Shown: positions 8,447 through 16,614 of the stretch, piece after piece
Layout of the letters: each line of letters starts with the position of its first letter
How positions within the stretch are numbered: position 1 is the first letter of the stretch
Source of the DNA: an alpha proteobacterium 3107
GTDB lineage: Bacteria > Pseudomonadota > Alphaproteobacteria > Rhodobacterales > Rhodobacteraceae
Assembly (NCBI GenBank): GCA_001483205.1
Contig: JPPB01000086.1
Span: forward strand, 1 to 23,545
Reading direction: 5' to 3'
Length of the DNA stretch: 23,545 nucleotides
Made by a program: the position numbers and the translations under genes
The notes under the pieces: generated by a model
Told to the model about the DNA's origin: nothing
Database searches by the model: none
What the model saw: the letters and a program-made list of their open reading frames with translations, nothing else

Positions 8447-9214
8447 TCAAAGACCTGAAAACTCGGGCGGGCGCTTTTCGAGGAAAGCGCCGACGCCTTC
8501 GTTCCGGTCATCAGAAGCAGAGATCGCGGCAGCCCCGAGCGCCTCGATCATTGCCGCCCGGTCTTCTGCGGCACCCGCGCCGATCATGTATTTGCCGGTT
8601 TCCGTGGCGCGCGGCGACAGCCCGGTTGCGGCATTCGCAATATCGAGCGCCGCACGATACGGGTCTTCGGCCACCTCTGCCACAAACCCCAGGGCATGAG
8701 CGCGCTCTGCCGGGATGCGCCTGCCAAACAGTGCCATCTCCCGGACGACGGGTTCGGGCAGAAGCCGCGCCAGACGCTGCGTCCCGGACCAGCCCGGCAC
8801 GATGCCGACCCGCGCCTCCGGCAGGGCGATGGTTGCTGTCGGGGCCATGACGCGGATGTCACAGGCCGCCGCAAGCTCCAGCCCGCCGCCAAGGGCATGT
8901 CCGTTCAGCACCGCAATGACGGGTCGCGACAGCCGCGCAAGGCGGTCAAAGACCCGGTGCCCCTCGCGCACCCAGTGGCGGGCGAACCGGGCGGCGCTCA
9001 GCTCTGCCCATTCGGTTATGTCCGCGCCCGCACAGAACGCCTTTCCGGCCTCTGCGGTCAGAAGAACAACACGAATATCCGGGTTCTGCTCGATCCCGGC
9101 ACAATGATCGGCGATCATCTGCAACATGCCGGTCGTCAGCGCGTTGAGCTTGCCCGGATTGTCCAGCCGCATCTCGGCAACAGCGCCGTTGATCTCAAGA
9201 TGAACGCGGCTCAC
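8447..9214 (-). CDS. Enoyl-CoA hydratase/isomerase (crotonase) family protein
   Basis: A 255-aa crotonase-fold protein of normal length. The oxyanion-hole segments are KAFCAGADI (58-66) and NGHALGGGLELA (about 104-115). Both glutamates used by true enoyl-CoA hydratases are present: Glu113 (GGGLELA) and Glu133 (LPEARVG), 20 residues apart as in mitochondrial crotonase. A hydratase, or an addition/elimination lyase, is therefore plausible. The start is GTG at 9214; GTGA overlaps the CoA-transferase stop by 4 bp, so translation is coupled to it. The pair suggests activation of a free acid to an enoyl-CoA followed by hydration or cleavage. This is unusual inside a sugar-uptake operon. The substrate is unknown. 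Confidence 0.92.
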   Translation of the reverse strand: MSRVHLEINGAVAEMRLDNPGKLNALTTGMLQMIADHCAGIEQNPDIRVVLLTAEAGKAFCAGADITEWAELSAARFARHWVREGHRVFDRLARLSRPVIAVLNGHALGGGLELAAACDIRVMAPTATIALPEARVGIVPGWSGTQRLARLLPEPVVREMALFGRRIPAERAHALGFVAEVAEDPYRAALDIANAATGLSPRATETGKYMIGAGAAEDRAAMIEALGAAAISASDDRNEGVGAFLEKRPPEFSGL

Positions 9215-10782
9215 AGTTTCAGCCCCATCGGTGTGTCCCCGAGCAGGGCCGTCGGCATCGGAACGGCGGCCTCTGAGACCTGAACCCGGCCCTCAGAGGC
9301 CCGCACAATATCGCGCGCAGGGTCAATGCCCGGCATGATCTCGACCGCGATCAGCCCCCTGTCACCCAGACGCATGACGCAACGCTCGGTGACATAAAGG
9401 ATGTCCTGCCCCTGCCTCTCTGCGCGTCTGCCCGCAAAAGTCACATGTTCGACCGCGCCCACCATCTTGGCGAATTTTCCGGGCGATGTGATCTTCAGCC
9501 CCTCATCGGTGATCCCGAACGCCGCCCCCGCCTCGAAAAAGCCCGAAAAGACGATCTTTTTCGCATGTGCGGTGATGTCCACGAACCCGCCGCAGCCCGC
9601 CGTCAGGTATGGCCTCTTGCCCAGTTTCGAGACATTCACATTGCCATCGGTATCAACCTCAAGGAAGGACAGGAAGGCAATGTCGAACCCGCCGCCCTGA
9701 AAATAGGTGAACTGATTGGGCGACGGCACATAGCCATCGGCGTTCGAGGCACAGCCAAAGGCGAATCCGGCAAGCGGCATCCCGCCCACGGCCCCCTGTT
9801 CAATGGCCCATGTCACCTTTCCGGCGTGGCCTTCCTCCAGCAGGATTCGCGGCACCAGCGCGGAAATGCCAAAGCCGAGATTGGCGGTCTGGCCGCGCCT
9901 GACCTCCATCGCTGCCCGCCGGGCGATCACCTTTTCGACGTTATGCTCCGCCGGGGTGAAACTGTCCCAGGCGCGCATGATCTGGCCCGAAATCGCCGGG
10001 TCATAGTCGGTGCCGGTGGTCTGTTTCTGTTCCGGGTCAACCACGACAATATCCACCAGATGCCCCGGCACACGCACATCATGGGGGCGCAACGCCCCTG
10101 CCATCGTGACCCGCTTGACCTGCGCGATGACCAGACCGCCATGGTTGCGCGCCGCGATTGCCTGATCAAGGCCGCCAAGATGCGCGCCTTCGTGCTCAAA
10201 GGTCAGGTTGCCGCGCTCATCCGCCGTCGTGCCCCGGATGATTGCCACATCGGGCGCGATGTTCGGAAAGTGCAGCCAGGTCTCGCCAAGCATTTCGCGG
10301 CGATGCACGATCGGTCTGGCGGCGGCGCTTTCGTTCATGGCGCAGCCTTCGCGAATCGGGTCCACAAAGGTCTCCAGCCCCACTTTCGTCAGCACCCCCG
10401 GTCGGCGGGCGGCCACATCGCGGTGCATGTCAAACAGGATACCGGATGGCACGTTATAGGCCCTTACCCGGTCTTCGGTGATCATCTTCCATATCCGGGG
10501 CATTGGCCGCGAAGACGGCCCCGACGGATAAGACCCCGCGATCACGCACTCGAGCATTCCGTCCCTGGCAATGTGGTCGATGCCCCTGATTCCATACATA
10601 TCGCCTGCGGCAATCGGGTGCAGTGTGGTCAGGTTGCGCGGGTGTCCCTCGGCCCCGAAGCGCTCTCCCAGGGCGTGCAGCACAAGATCGGGGCAGCCAA
10701 GGCCCGAGGAAGAAGACACCGAAACCACGTCGCCGTCGTTGATCCGGGACACGGCCTCCTGCGCTGAAACGACCTGTGCCAC
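9211..10782 (-). CDS. Family I CoA-transferase (propionate CoA-transferase / YdiF-like)
   Basis: A 523-aa protein with the fused alpha and beta halves of family I CoA-transferases, the length expected for Pct/YdiF. The N-terminal part has the GDVVSVSSSSGLG loop; the C-terminal part begins around residue 285. The likely catalytic glutamate, which forms the glutamyl-CoA thioester, is Glu328 in WAIEQGAVGG. The family moves CoA from acetyl- or propionyl-CoA to a short-chain carboxylic acid. The start is GTG at 10782, 3 bp after the stop of the reductase gene, and the stop overlaps the crotonase start. The context suggests it activates a carboxylate arising from, or imported with, the sugar-like substrate. 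Confidence 0.9.
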   Translation of the reverse strand: MAQVVSAQEAVSRINDGDVVSVSSSSGLGCPDLVLHALGERFGAEGHPRNLTTLHPIAAGDMYGIRGIDHIARDGMLECVIAGSYPSGPSSRPMPRIWKMITEDRVRAYNVPSGILFDMHRDVAARRPGVLTKVGLETFVDPIREGCAMNESAAARPIVHRREMLGETWLHFPNIAPDVAIIRGTTADERGNLTFEHEGAHLGGLDQAIAARNHGGLVIAQVKRVTMAGALRPHDVRVPGHLVDIVVVDPEQKQTTGTDYDPAISGQIMRAWDSFTPAEHNVEKVIARRAAMEVRRGQTANLGFGISALVPRILLEEGHAGKVTWAIEQGAVGGMPLAGFAFGCASNADGYVPSPNQFTYFQGGGFDIAFLSFLEVDTDGNVNVSKLGKRPYLTAGCGGFVDITAHAKKIVFSGFFEAGAAFGITDEGLKITSPGKFAKMVGAVEHVTFAGRRAERQGQDILYVTERCVMRLGDRGLIAVEIMPGIDPARDIVRASEGRVQVSEAAVPMPTALLGDTPMGLKL

Positions 10783-10785
10783 CGA

Positions 10786-11787
10786 TCACACCCCGCCGTA
10801 ATCAACGGCGATGCGGTGGCCGGTCACGGCGGCCTCTTTGACCGCTGCGGCCACGGCGAGCGATTTGACGCCATCGGTTCCGGTGGCGGACGGGCGGCCC
10901 TTACCACGCACCGCACCGGCAAACCGCTCCATCGCCCGGACATAGAGGTTGTGGCCGCTGTAAGGCACCGTCTGCTCACCATCCTTGGTGCAGATGCGGA
11001 TGTCCCCCACGGGCCGTTGCGTCATCACATTGCGGGCGATGATCGAGCCTTCGCGCCCATGCACTTCGATGCCGGTGCCTGCAAACCGGTGGGTAAAGCT
11101 CTCATGGGTCTGCACCATCACCCCCGACGGCATGGTCCAGACCGACATCACGCTGTCCTCAACCCCCTGACCCAGGCCGCTGCTGGCCTCCTGCGCGACG
11201 ACCTCGCCGGGGTCTTCGCCCAGATAAAAGCGCACGGTGTCGGCATCATGGACAACAATGTCGGGGATCACGCCCCCACCGGCGGCGGCGTTGTCAATCC
11301 GCCAGCCCCGAAGGTTTTCCGGCAGCATGACGGCGTGAAACACCCGGATGCTCAGGATGTCACCGATCCGGCCCGATGTGATGAGTTCCCGGATCGCCAG
11401 ATGACTGCCCGCGTTGCGCAGGTGGTGGTTGGTGGCCAGAACAACCCCGGCGGCTCTGGCCTCGCGCACCATCAGGACAGCATCCGCCACGCTCATCGCC
11501 AGCGGCTTTTCGCACATCACATGCTGTCCGGCGCGGATCGCGGCCATCGCCTGCGGCAGGTGCTTTTCATTGGTGGTCGAGATATAGACGGCACCGATAG
11601 CGGGGTCGCCGACAATATCCTCAAGGCGCGTGGTCGATGCCGGAATGTCGTGCCGCGCCGCATAGGCCGCCCCCCGTTCGGCGCTTGTGCTCAGAACCGA
11701 CGCGATCTGATGGCCATCCAGAGCGCGAATTGCGCCGATCATGTGCTGCGACGCAATCGTGCTTGCCCCGATCAGCCCCCATTTCAT
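10786..11787 (-). CDS. afr: Gfo/Idh/MocA oxidoreductase, 1,5-anhydro-D-fructose reductase-like
   Basis: A 333-aa protein with an N-terminal Rossmann fold (GLIGASTIA, residues 4-12), the EKP motif with catalytic Lys94, and His180 in the DIVVHDADT motif. The segments GASTIA, STSAERGAAYA, VYISTTNE, NHHLRNA, RVFHAV, AGGGVI and RNVMTQ-PVG are those I recall from the NADPH-dependent 1,5-anhydro-D-fructose reductase of Sinorhizobium morelense. That enzyme makes 1,5-anhydro-D-mannitol. Resemblance runs along the whole length, so this specific name is better supported than a generic dehydrogenase, though related sugar reductases remain possible. The start is ATG at 11787; longer in-frame starts would run over the operators at 11803-11846. 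It is the first gene of the minus-strand series and is divergent from the isomerase at 11922. Confidence 0.82.
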   Translation of the reverse strand: MKWGLIGASTIASQHMIGAIRALDGHQIASVLSTSAERGAAYAARHDIPASTTRLEDIVGDPAIGAVYISTTNEKHLPQAMAAIRAGQHVMCEKPLAMSVADAVLMVREARAAGVVLATNHHLRNAGSHLAIRELITSGRIGDILSIRVFHAVMLPENLRGWRIDNAAAGGGVIPDIVVHDADTVRFYLGEDPGEVVAQEASSGLGQGVEDSVMSVWTMPSGVMVQTHESFTHRFAGTGIEVHGREGSIIARNVMTQRPVGDIRICTKDGEQTVPYSGHNLYVRAMERFAGAVRGKGRPSATGTDGVKSLAVAAAVKEAAVTGHRIAVDYGGV

Positions 11788-11802
11788 GTGCGAATCCACT
11801 TG

Positions 11803-11814
11803 TGGAACGTTCCA
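11803..11814. promoter_or_regulatory. Perfect palindromic operator TGGAACGTTCCA, copy 1
   Basis: A perfect 12-bp palindrome of LacI-family style with a central CG. It lies 16 bp ahead of the afr ATG and, by my promoter reading, just downstream of the minus-strand transcription start, where binding would block transcription. It is identical to copy 2 at 11835-11846, 32 bp away centre to centre (about three helical turns). The cognate regulator is not encoded in the window; the AglR-type sites differ (CAAAGCGCTTTG). Confidence 0.8.
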
Positions 11815-11824
11815 GATTTCAGCT

Positions 11825-11854
11825 ATCCTTTTGCTGGAACGTTCCAAATGTCAA
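11825..11854 (-). promoter_or_regulatory. Predicted sigma-70 promoter for afr
   Basis: On the minus strand a perfect TTGACA (11854-11849) is followed by an 18-bp spacer and AAGGAT (11830-11825), a weak -10. Operator copy 2 lies inside the spacer and copy 1 just past the predicted start. The divergent isomerase promoter must use the same roughly 130 bp, but I found no clear boxes for it. Confidence 0.5.
11835..11846. promoter_or_regulatory. Perfect palindromic operator TGGAACGTTCCA, copy 2
   Basis: The second exact copy of the 12-bp palindrome, located between the -35 and -10 boxes of the predicted afr promoter and 75 bp ahead of the isomerase ATG. With copy 1 it could allow cooperative or looping repression of both divergent genes. 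Confidence 0.8.
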
Positions 11855-11921
11855 TGGAAAAATGCAGGCCACGCGCCCCGGTCAGGCCACGGGTGCAACA
11901 GAGCAGGAAGGCGAACATGCC

Positions 11922-12596
11922 ATGAAACGGTCGGAAATAAACGAGATTCTGGCGCAGGGGGACGCCTTTATCAGGTCTTTCGGCTATGTCCTGCCGCCTT
12001 TCGCCTATTTCTCGCCGTCAGAGCTCGCCGCCGCCGGGGGCATGTTCAAAGAGCGCGGCCTGGGCTGGGACATAACCGATTACGGGCAGGGCAGGTTTGC
12101 AGAGCTGGGCCTGTTCCTGTTCACGGTGCGCAACGGAACGCTGGCCGATCTCGGCGCGGGCAGGGGCATGTTGTATGCCGAAAAGATAATGATCAGCCGT
12201 CGGGATCAGCTCTCGCCCATGCACCGCCATTTTCTCAAGGCCGAGGACATCATCAACCGGGGCGGGGGCAGACTGGTGATTGAGCTTTTCGCCGGGGCCG
12301 GGGATGGTTCGATTGACCGGAGCGCCCGGGTGACTGTCCCTGTTGACGGGGCTATGAAAACCGTCGATGCGGGCGGTTTGCTGAAACTCGACCCCGGCGA
12401 ATCGGTGACGCTGATGCCGGGGGTGTGGCACGCTTTTTGGGGCGAGGGCGGCGATGTGCTGATCGGCGAGGTGTCAACGGTGAACAATGACCTTACCGAT
12501 AATGAGTTTGAGATGGACATCGGCAGATTCGCGCGGATTGAAGAGGACGAAGCCCCCCGCCATCTGCTGGTTTCGGATTACGCCGCTTTTCTGTGA
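11922..12596 (+). CDS. D-lyxose/D-mannose ketol-isomerase family protein
   Basis: A 224-aa cupin-fold sugar isomerase. It resembles the E. coli O157 D-lyxose isomerase over its whole length: the MKRSEINEIL start, LPPFAYFSP, LGWDITDYG, YAEKIM, EDIINRGGG, and the acidic EEDEAP near the C-terminus. The expected metal ligands are present as His101, His103, Glu108 and His170. The family interconverts D-lyxose with D-xylulose and D-mannose with D-fructose. I chose ATG 11922 because AGGAAGG precedes it and the protein then matches the family N-terminus exactly; upstream in-frame codons cross the operators. It is divergent from afr and shares the twin TGGAACGTTCCA sites, so the two genes are probably induced together. 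It converges on aglK. Confidence 0.9.
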   Translation: MKRSEINEILAQGDAFIRSFGYVLPPFAYFSPSELAAAGGMFKERGLGWDITDYGQGRFAELGLFLFTVRNGTLADLGAGRGMLYAEKIMISRRDQLSPMHRHFLKAEDIINRGGGRLVIELFAGAGDGSIDRSARVTVPVDGAMKTVDAGGLLKLDPGESVTLMPGVWHAFWGEGGDVLIGEVSTVNNDLTDNEFEMDIGRFARIEEDEAPRHLLVSDYAAFL

Positions 12597-12604
12597 CCGG
12601 GTGA

Positions 12605-12630
12605 CACGGGGTGGCCCCGCGCGCCCCGTG
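12605..12630. terminator. Hairpin between convergent isomerase and aglK genes
   Basis: CACGGGG (12605-12611) pairs with CCCCGTG (12624-12630) across a 12-nt GC-rich loop. It is in the 40-bp gap between two convergent stops, the place for a shared bidirectional terminator. Neither side has a clean T run, so strength is uncertain. Confidence 0.45.
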
Positions 12631-12636
12631 CCTCTG

Positions 12637-13764
12637 TCAATGCGCCTTTGTGGTGATCCGCTTGACCGGCCTGTCGCGATAGAGCAGCGACTGGGTGTCG
12701 TGGAACACATGAACCTTGGCGGGATCGGCGCTCAGGCGCACGGTCTGCCCGCGCAGCCCCTTGTGAATCCCTTGCAGCTTGCCGATGACCGGATCATCCC
12801 CGCCCTTTGGTTCAAAATAGAGCAGCGTCACTTCGCCCAGTGCTTCGGTGATATTCACCCTGCCGGAAAAGATATGCTCCGCGCCCTCTGCCGTCTCGAC
12901 AAAATCCTCTGGCCGGATACCGATATTGACCTTCTTGCCCATATCCCCGGCCAGCGATGGCACACCCGAGACCGCCGTGCCACCGCCCTCAACGGCAATC
13001 GTCGTCCGGTCGCCGGTGGCGGTGATCTCTCCCGCAAGCAGGTTCATCGCCGGAGAGCCGATAAACTGGGCGACGAACTCGTTTTCGGGCCTCTCATACA
13101 GCTCGAGCGGCGAACCGACCTGGGCGATCCCGCCCCCGGCCAGCACCACGATCCGGCTGGCCAGTGTCATCGCCTCGACCTGATCATGGGTGACATAGAT
13201 CATGGTTGAGTCCGGCATTGCCTCTTTGAGTTGGGCAATCTCAATCCGGGTGGCAACACGCAGTGCCGCGTCAAGGTTCGAGAGCGGCTCATCAAAAAGA
13301 TACACTTTGGGGTCGCGCACAATCGACCGGCCAATGGCGACCCTTTGCCGCTGTCCGCCCGAAAGCGCCTTGGGCAGCCGGTCAAGCAGATTGTGAAGCT
13401 GAAGAATCCGCGCCGCCTTTTCGACCCGCTCGTCAATCTCGGCCTTCGGCATTCTGGCGATTTTCAGCGCGAATTGCATGTTTTCGCGCACCGTCATATG
13501 CGGATACAGCGCGTAAGACTGAAACACCATGGCGATCCCGCGCTCTGAGGGCGGCACATCATTGACGACCATCCCGTCGATCTGTAACTCGCCGCCGGTG
13601 ATTTTCTCCAGCCCCGCGATCATGCGCAGAAGCGTCGATTTCCCGCAGCCCGAAGGCCCGACAAAGACGATCAGCTCTCCCTTGCTGATGTCCAGATCAA
13701 TGTGTTTCAGCACATTGACGCTGCCATAGGATTTCGCCACATCCGTCAGCACCAGATCAGCCAT
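12637..13764 (-). CDS. aglK: Alpha-glucoside ABC transporter ATP-binding protein AglK
   Basis: A 375-aa MalK-type ATPase. Walker A GPSGCGKST is at residues 36-44, Q-loop Gln82, signature LSGGQ at 134-138, Walker B VYLFDEP at 154-160, and H-loop His193. A C-terminal regulatory OB-fold follows (GIRPEDFVE). The ATG at 13764 has a GGAGGA ribosome-binding site and lies 20 bp after the aglA stop; extending the frame upstream would run into aglA. It is the last gene of the aglEFGAK series and powers AglF-AglG. The position and partner genes, more than the ATPase sequence itself, justify the aglK name. Confidence 0.93.
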   Translation of the reverse strand: MADLVLTDVAKSYGSVNVLKHIDLDISKGELIVFVGPSGCGKSTLLRMIAGLEKITGGELQIDGMVVNDVPPSERGIAMVFQSYALYPHMTVRENMQFALKIARMPKAEIDERVEKAARILQLHNLLDRLPKALSGGQRQRVAIGRSIVRDPKVYLFDEPLSNLDAALRVATRIEIAQLKEAMPDSTMIYVTHDQVEAMTLASRIVVLAGGGIAQVGSPLELYERPENEFVAQFIGSPAMNLLAGEITATGDRTTIAVEGGGTAVSGVPSLAGDMGKKVNIGIRPEDFVETAEGAEHIFSGRVNITEALGEVTLLYFEPKGGDDPVIGKLQGIHKGLRGQTVRLSADPAKVHVFHDTQSLLYRDRPVKRITTKAH

Positions 13765-13784
13765 CGGTTTTTTCCTCCGTTCCC

Positions 13785-15446
13785 CTATCCTTCCGCCATG
13801 GCATAAAGTGCCTGCCACGGCGGCAGGATCAATGTGTTGTCTTCTGCCTCCGGCCCGAATGGTGCGTCTTCGAGAACGGACCACGCGCCGTCCGGCAGGG
13901 TGACCGCGCGCCGCCCCTCTGACAGGTTGAAGGCGCAGAACAGGCGAACATCGCCGTAGATGCGCTCGAAGCTCAGGAAATGCTCCTCGGCGTCCCTGAT
14001 CACGATTTCACCCTTCAGCAGCGCCGGGTGGTTCTTTCTGAACGCGATCAGTCGCCGATAGGCGTTCAGGATCGACGCCGGGTCGCCGTCCTGAGCTTCT
14101 GCGGCCCCCGACAGGTGTTCGACCGCCACCGGCAGCCACGGTTTGGCGTCGGAAAAGCCACCGTTCAGGCGCTCGGCGCTCCACGGCATCGGCGTGCGGC
14201 ACCCGTCGCGGCCCTTGAACCTCGGCCAGAAGCGCTTGCCATACGGATCCTGAAGGTCTTCAAAGGCGACATAAGCCTCGGTCAGGCCCAGTTCCTCGCC
14301 CTGATAGAGGCAGGCGGTCCCGCGCAGCGACAGCAAGACCGCCGCATAGAGCTTTTGCGCGTCCGGCGAAAGACGCCAGCGAGAGGTATGCCGGGCCACA
14401 TCATGGTTCGAGAACGCCCAGCACGCCCAGCTTTCCGCCGCCTTTTGCTGAAAGTCGCGCAGCACCCCGGCAATGCGCAGGCCGCTCGGGTAGGGGTTGG
14501 AGAGAAATTCAAACCCGTAGCACATATGCAGCCGTTCCGTGCCCCGGGTGTATTCGGCCTGAAGCTCAAGGCCGCGCTGGTCGTCGCCGACCTCACCCAC
14601 CGAGGTGATGTCCTGAAACTCATCCGTCACCCCGCGCAGCCGGGCAAGAAAATCCAGGTTCTCCGGGCGTGACTTGTCGTAAATGTGGTTCTGAAAAGTG
14701 TAGGGGTTCGCCGAGGGCGCAATTACATCGTTGATCCGGTGCTTTGTCAGTGGCGGGTTGTCCCTGAGCTGCACATCATGGACGTAGAAATTCACCGTAT
14801 CCAGCCGGAAGCCGTCAACACCGCGCTCCAGCCAGAACCGGGCGACAGCCAGCAGCGCATCCTGCACATCCGGGTTGTGAAAGTTCAGGTCCGGCTGTTC
14901 GCGCAGAAAGTTGTGCATGTAATACTGCATCCGCTGGCCGTCCCATTCCCAGCCCGGCCCGCCAAAGACCGACAGCCAGTTGTTGGGGGGCGCGCCATCG
15001 GGTTTCGGGTCTGCCCAGACATACCAGTCCGCCCTTGGATTGGTGCGGCTCATCCGGCTTTCCTTGAACCAGGGGTGCTGATCAGAGGTATGGCTGAGCA
15101 CCAGGTCAATCATCACCCGCAGCCCCAGGTCATGGGCGTGCCGGACAAGGGCGTCAAAATCATCAAGCGTGCCGAACATCGGATCGACATCGCGGTAATC
15201 GGCGACATCATAGCCGAAATCGAGCATGGGCGAGGTGAAAAACGGCGAAATCCAGATCGCATCCACCCCCAGAGAGGCGACATGGGGCAGGCGGTGGATG
15301 ACGCCGGGCAGATCGCCGACGCCATCGCCGTTCGCATCCTGATAGGAACGCGGATAAATCTGATAGATCACCGCGCCCCGCCACCAGTCGGGATCAGGCG
15401 CAAGGACCGACCGGCCCTGAATGGCATGGCTTTCGACGAAACTCAT
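13785..15446 (-). CDS. aglA: Cytoplasmic alpha-glucosidase AglA (GH13)
   Basis: A 553-aa glycoside hydrolase of family 13, likely the GH13_23 alpha-glucosidase group. The (beta/alpha)8 barrel starts with WWRGAVIYQIYPRSYQD. Conserved regions: DLVLSHTSD (114-122), GFRLD with nucleophile Asp216, SVGEVGD with acid/base Glu285, and SNHD with transition-state stabiliser Asp349. A beta-domain occupies the last 90 or so residues. No signal peptide is seen, so it splits imported alpha-glucosides (for example sucrose, maltose or trehalose in the Agl systems) to glucose inside the cell. I start at ATG 15446, 16 bp after the aglG stop. The ribosome-binding site is weak (CAGGG), so it probably depends on coupling to aglG. 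Confidence 0.95.
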   Translation of the reverse strand: MSFVESHAIQGRSVLAPDPDWWRGAVIYQIYPRSYQDANGDGVGDLPGVIHRLPHVASLGVDAIWISPFFTSPMLDFGYDVADYRDVDPMFGTLDDFDALVRHAHDLGLRVMIDLVLSHTSDQHPWFKESRMSRTNPRADWYVWADPKPDGAPPNNWLSVFGGPGWEWDGQRMQYYMHNFLREQPDLNFHNPDVQDALLAVARFWLERGVDGFRLDTVNFYVHDVQLRDNPPLTKHRINDVIAPSANPYTFQNHIYDKSRPENLDFLARLRGVTDEFQDITSVGEVGDDQRGLELQAEYTRGTERLHMCYGFEFLSNPYPSGLRIAGVLRDFQQKAAESWACWAFSNHDVARHTSRWRLSPDAQKLYAAVLLSLRGTACLYQGEELGLTEAYVAFEDLQDPYGKRFWPRFKGRDGCRTPMPWSAERLNGGFSDAKPWLPVAVEHLSGAAEAQDGDPASILNAYRRLIAFRKNHPALLKGEIVIRDAEEHFLSFERIYGDVRLFCAFNLSEGRRAVTLPDGAWSVLEDAPFGPEAEDNTLILPPWQALYAMAEG

Positions 15447-15462
15447 AAGCGGCTGACCCTGT

Positions 15463-16614
15463 TCACTTGACTGACCCGGCCAGCAGACCGCGCACCAGGT
15501 AACGTTGCATGACGAAGAACACCAGAAGCGGCACGGCGATGCTGACGAAGGCCGCAGTTGCAAGAATTTCCCAGTTGCCGCCGCGTGTGCCCAAAAGCTC
15601 GACAATCTGCTTGGTCATCACCGTCGTCTCTCCGGTCGCATCAATCAGAAACACAAGCGCGACCAGCAGGTCGTTCCAGGTCCACAGAAACTGGAAGATG
15701 GCGAAAGAGGCAAGGGCGGGAAAGCTGAGCGGCAGGATGATCCTGACGAAAATCTGGAAATCCGTGGCCCCGTCAACGCGGGCATTTTCAATGATGTCGC
15801 GCGGCAGGCCGACCATGTAGTTGCGCAACAGGTAAATGGCCAGTGGCAGGCCGAACCCCGTATGCGCGAGCCAGACGCCCAGATACCCCTTGCCGATGCC
15901 GATACCGAGGTGAAGTTTCAGCAGCGGGATCAGGGCGAGTTGCAGCGGCACCACCAAAAGCCCCACGACGGCGGCAATCAGCAGCGCCCGGCCCGGAAAC
16001 TCCATCCACGCCAGCGCATAGGCCGCGAAGGACGCAATCAGGATCGGGATGATCGTTGCCGGAATGCTGACCGTCAGGGTGTTGAAGAACGCCTTCGCCA
16101 TGCCGCCGCCCGATCCTTCGGTAAACAGCACGGTGGAATAGTTGCCGGTGGTGAACTCTGGCGGTGCCCCGGCGGTCACGAACATCCGCTGCCCGCGCCC
16201 CGAAATCTGGTCATCATTGCCGCGCCACTCATATGTGCCGTCGGCCAAAAGTGTGATTGTCTCTCCGTCGCCCAGATCAGCAACCTCGCCCGCCCGATAG
16301 GCGTCAATGGCGCGTGACGACACACCCCAGACCAGAACCTCTTTCGCGCCCGCCTGCCCGAAGACATTGCCCGCCACCACAAACCTGTCGCCCTCGGCGA
16401 TGCGGTTGTCGTCGGGGGCCGCGGCGCGGTAGACCTCGTTGATCTCGGCAGGAAACAGCGCCGCCCACCAGCCCGATGTGCTGATCTGGTCAGCGGTTCG
16501 GAACGATGAGACCAGCAGCCCGACGGTCGGAAACAGCCACAGCGCGACCAGAACCGCCACCGTGATGTGAACCGCCCAGATAAGGCCCGATTTGGTTCCG
16601 GCGATATTGTCCAT
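15463..16614 (-). CDS. aglG: Alpha-glucoside ABC transporter permease AglG
   Basis: A 383-aa MalG-type permease. The first membrane segment is at about residues 12-37. It is followed by a hydrophilic, presumably periplasmic, insertion of roughly 130 residues (about 40-170) before the rest of the membrane domain. This insertion makes it about 90 residues longer than the ordinary MalG at 5151-6032 and is characteristic of AglG. The EAA loop is at about 273-298 (IIENARVDGATDFQIFVR). The ATG at 16614 shares one base with the aglF stop (TGATG). It forms the channel with AglF. Confidence 0.94.
   Translation of the reverse strand: MDNIAGTKSGLIWAVHITVAVLVALWLFPTVGLLVSSFRTADQISTSGWWAALFPAEINEVYRAAAPDDNRIAEGDRFVVAGNVFGQAGAKEVLVWGVSSRAIDAYRAGEVADLGDGETITLLADGTYEWRGNDDQISGRGQRMFVTAGAPPEFTTGNYSTVLFTEGSGGGMAKAFFNTLTVSIPATIIPILIASFAAYALAWMEFPGRALLIAAVVGLLVVPLQLALIPLLKLHLGIGIGKGYLGVWLAHTGFGLPLAIYLLRNYMVGLPRDIIENARVDGATDFQIFVRIILPLSFPALASFAIFQFLWTWNDLLVALVFLIDATGETTVMTKQIVELLGTRGGNWEILATAAFVSIAVPLLVFFVMQRYLVRGLLAGSVK

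Noticed and set aside
11637..11921. Upstream extension of the isomerase frame to 11637
   Set aside because: It would overlap afr, cross both operators, and add 95 residues that the isomerase family lacks. ATG 11922 restores the exact family N-terminus.
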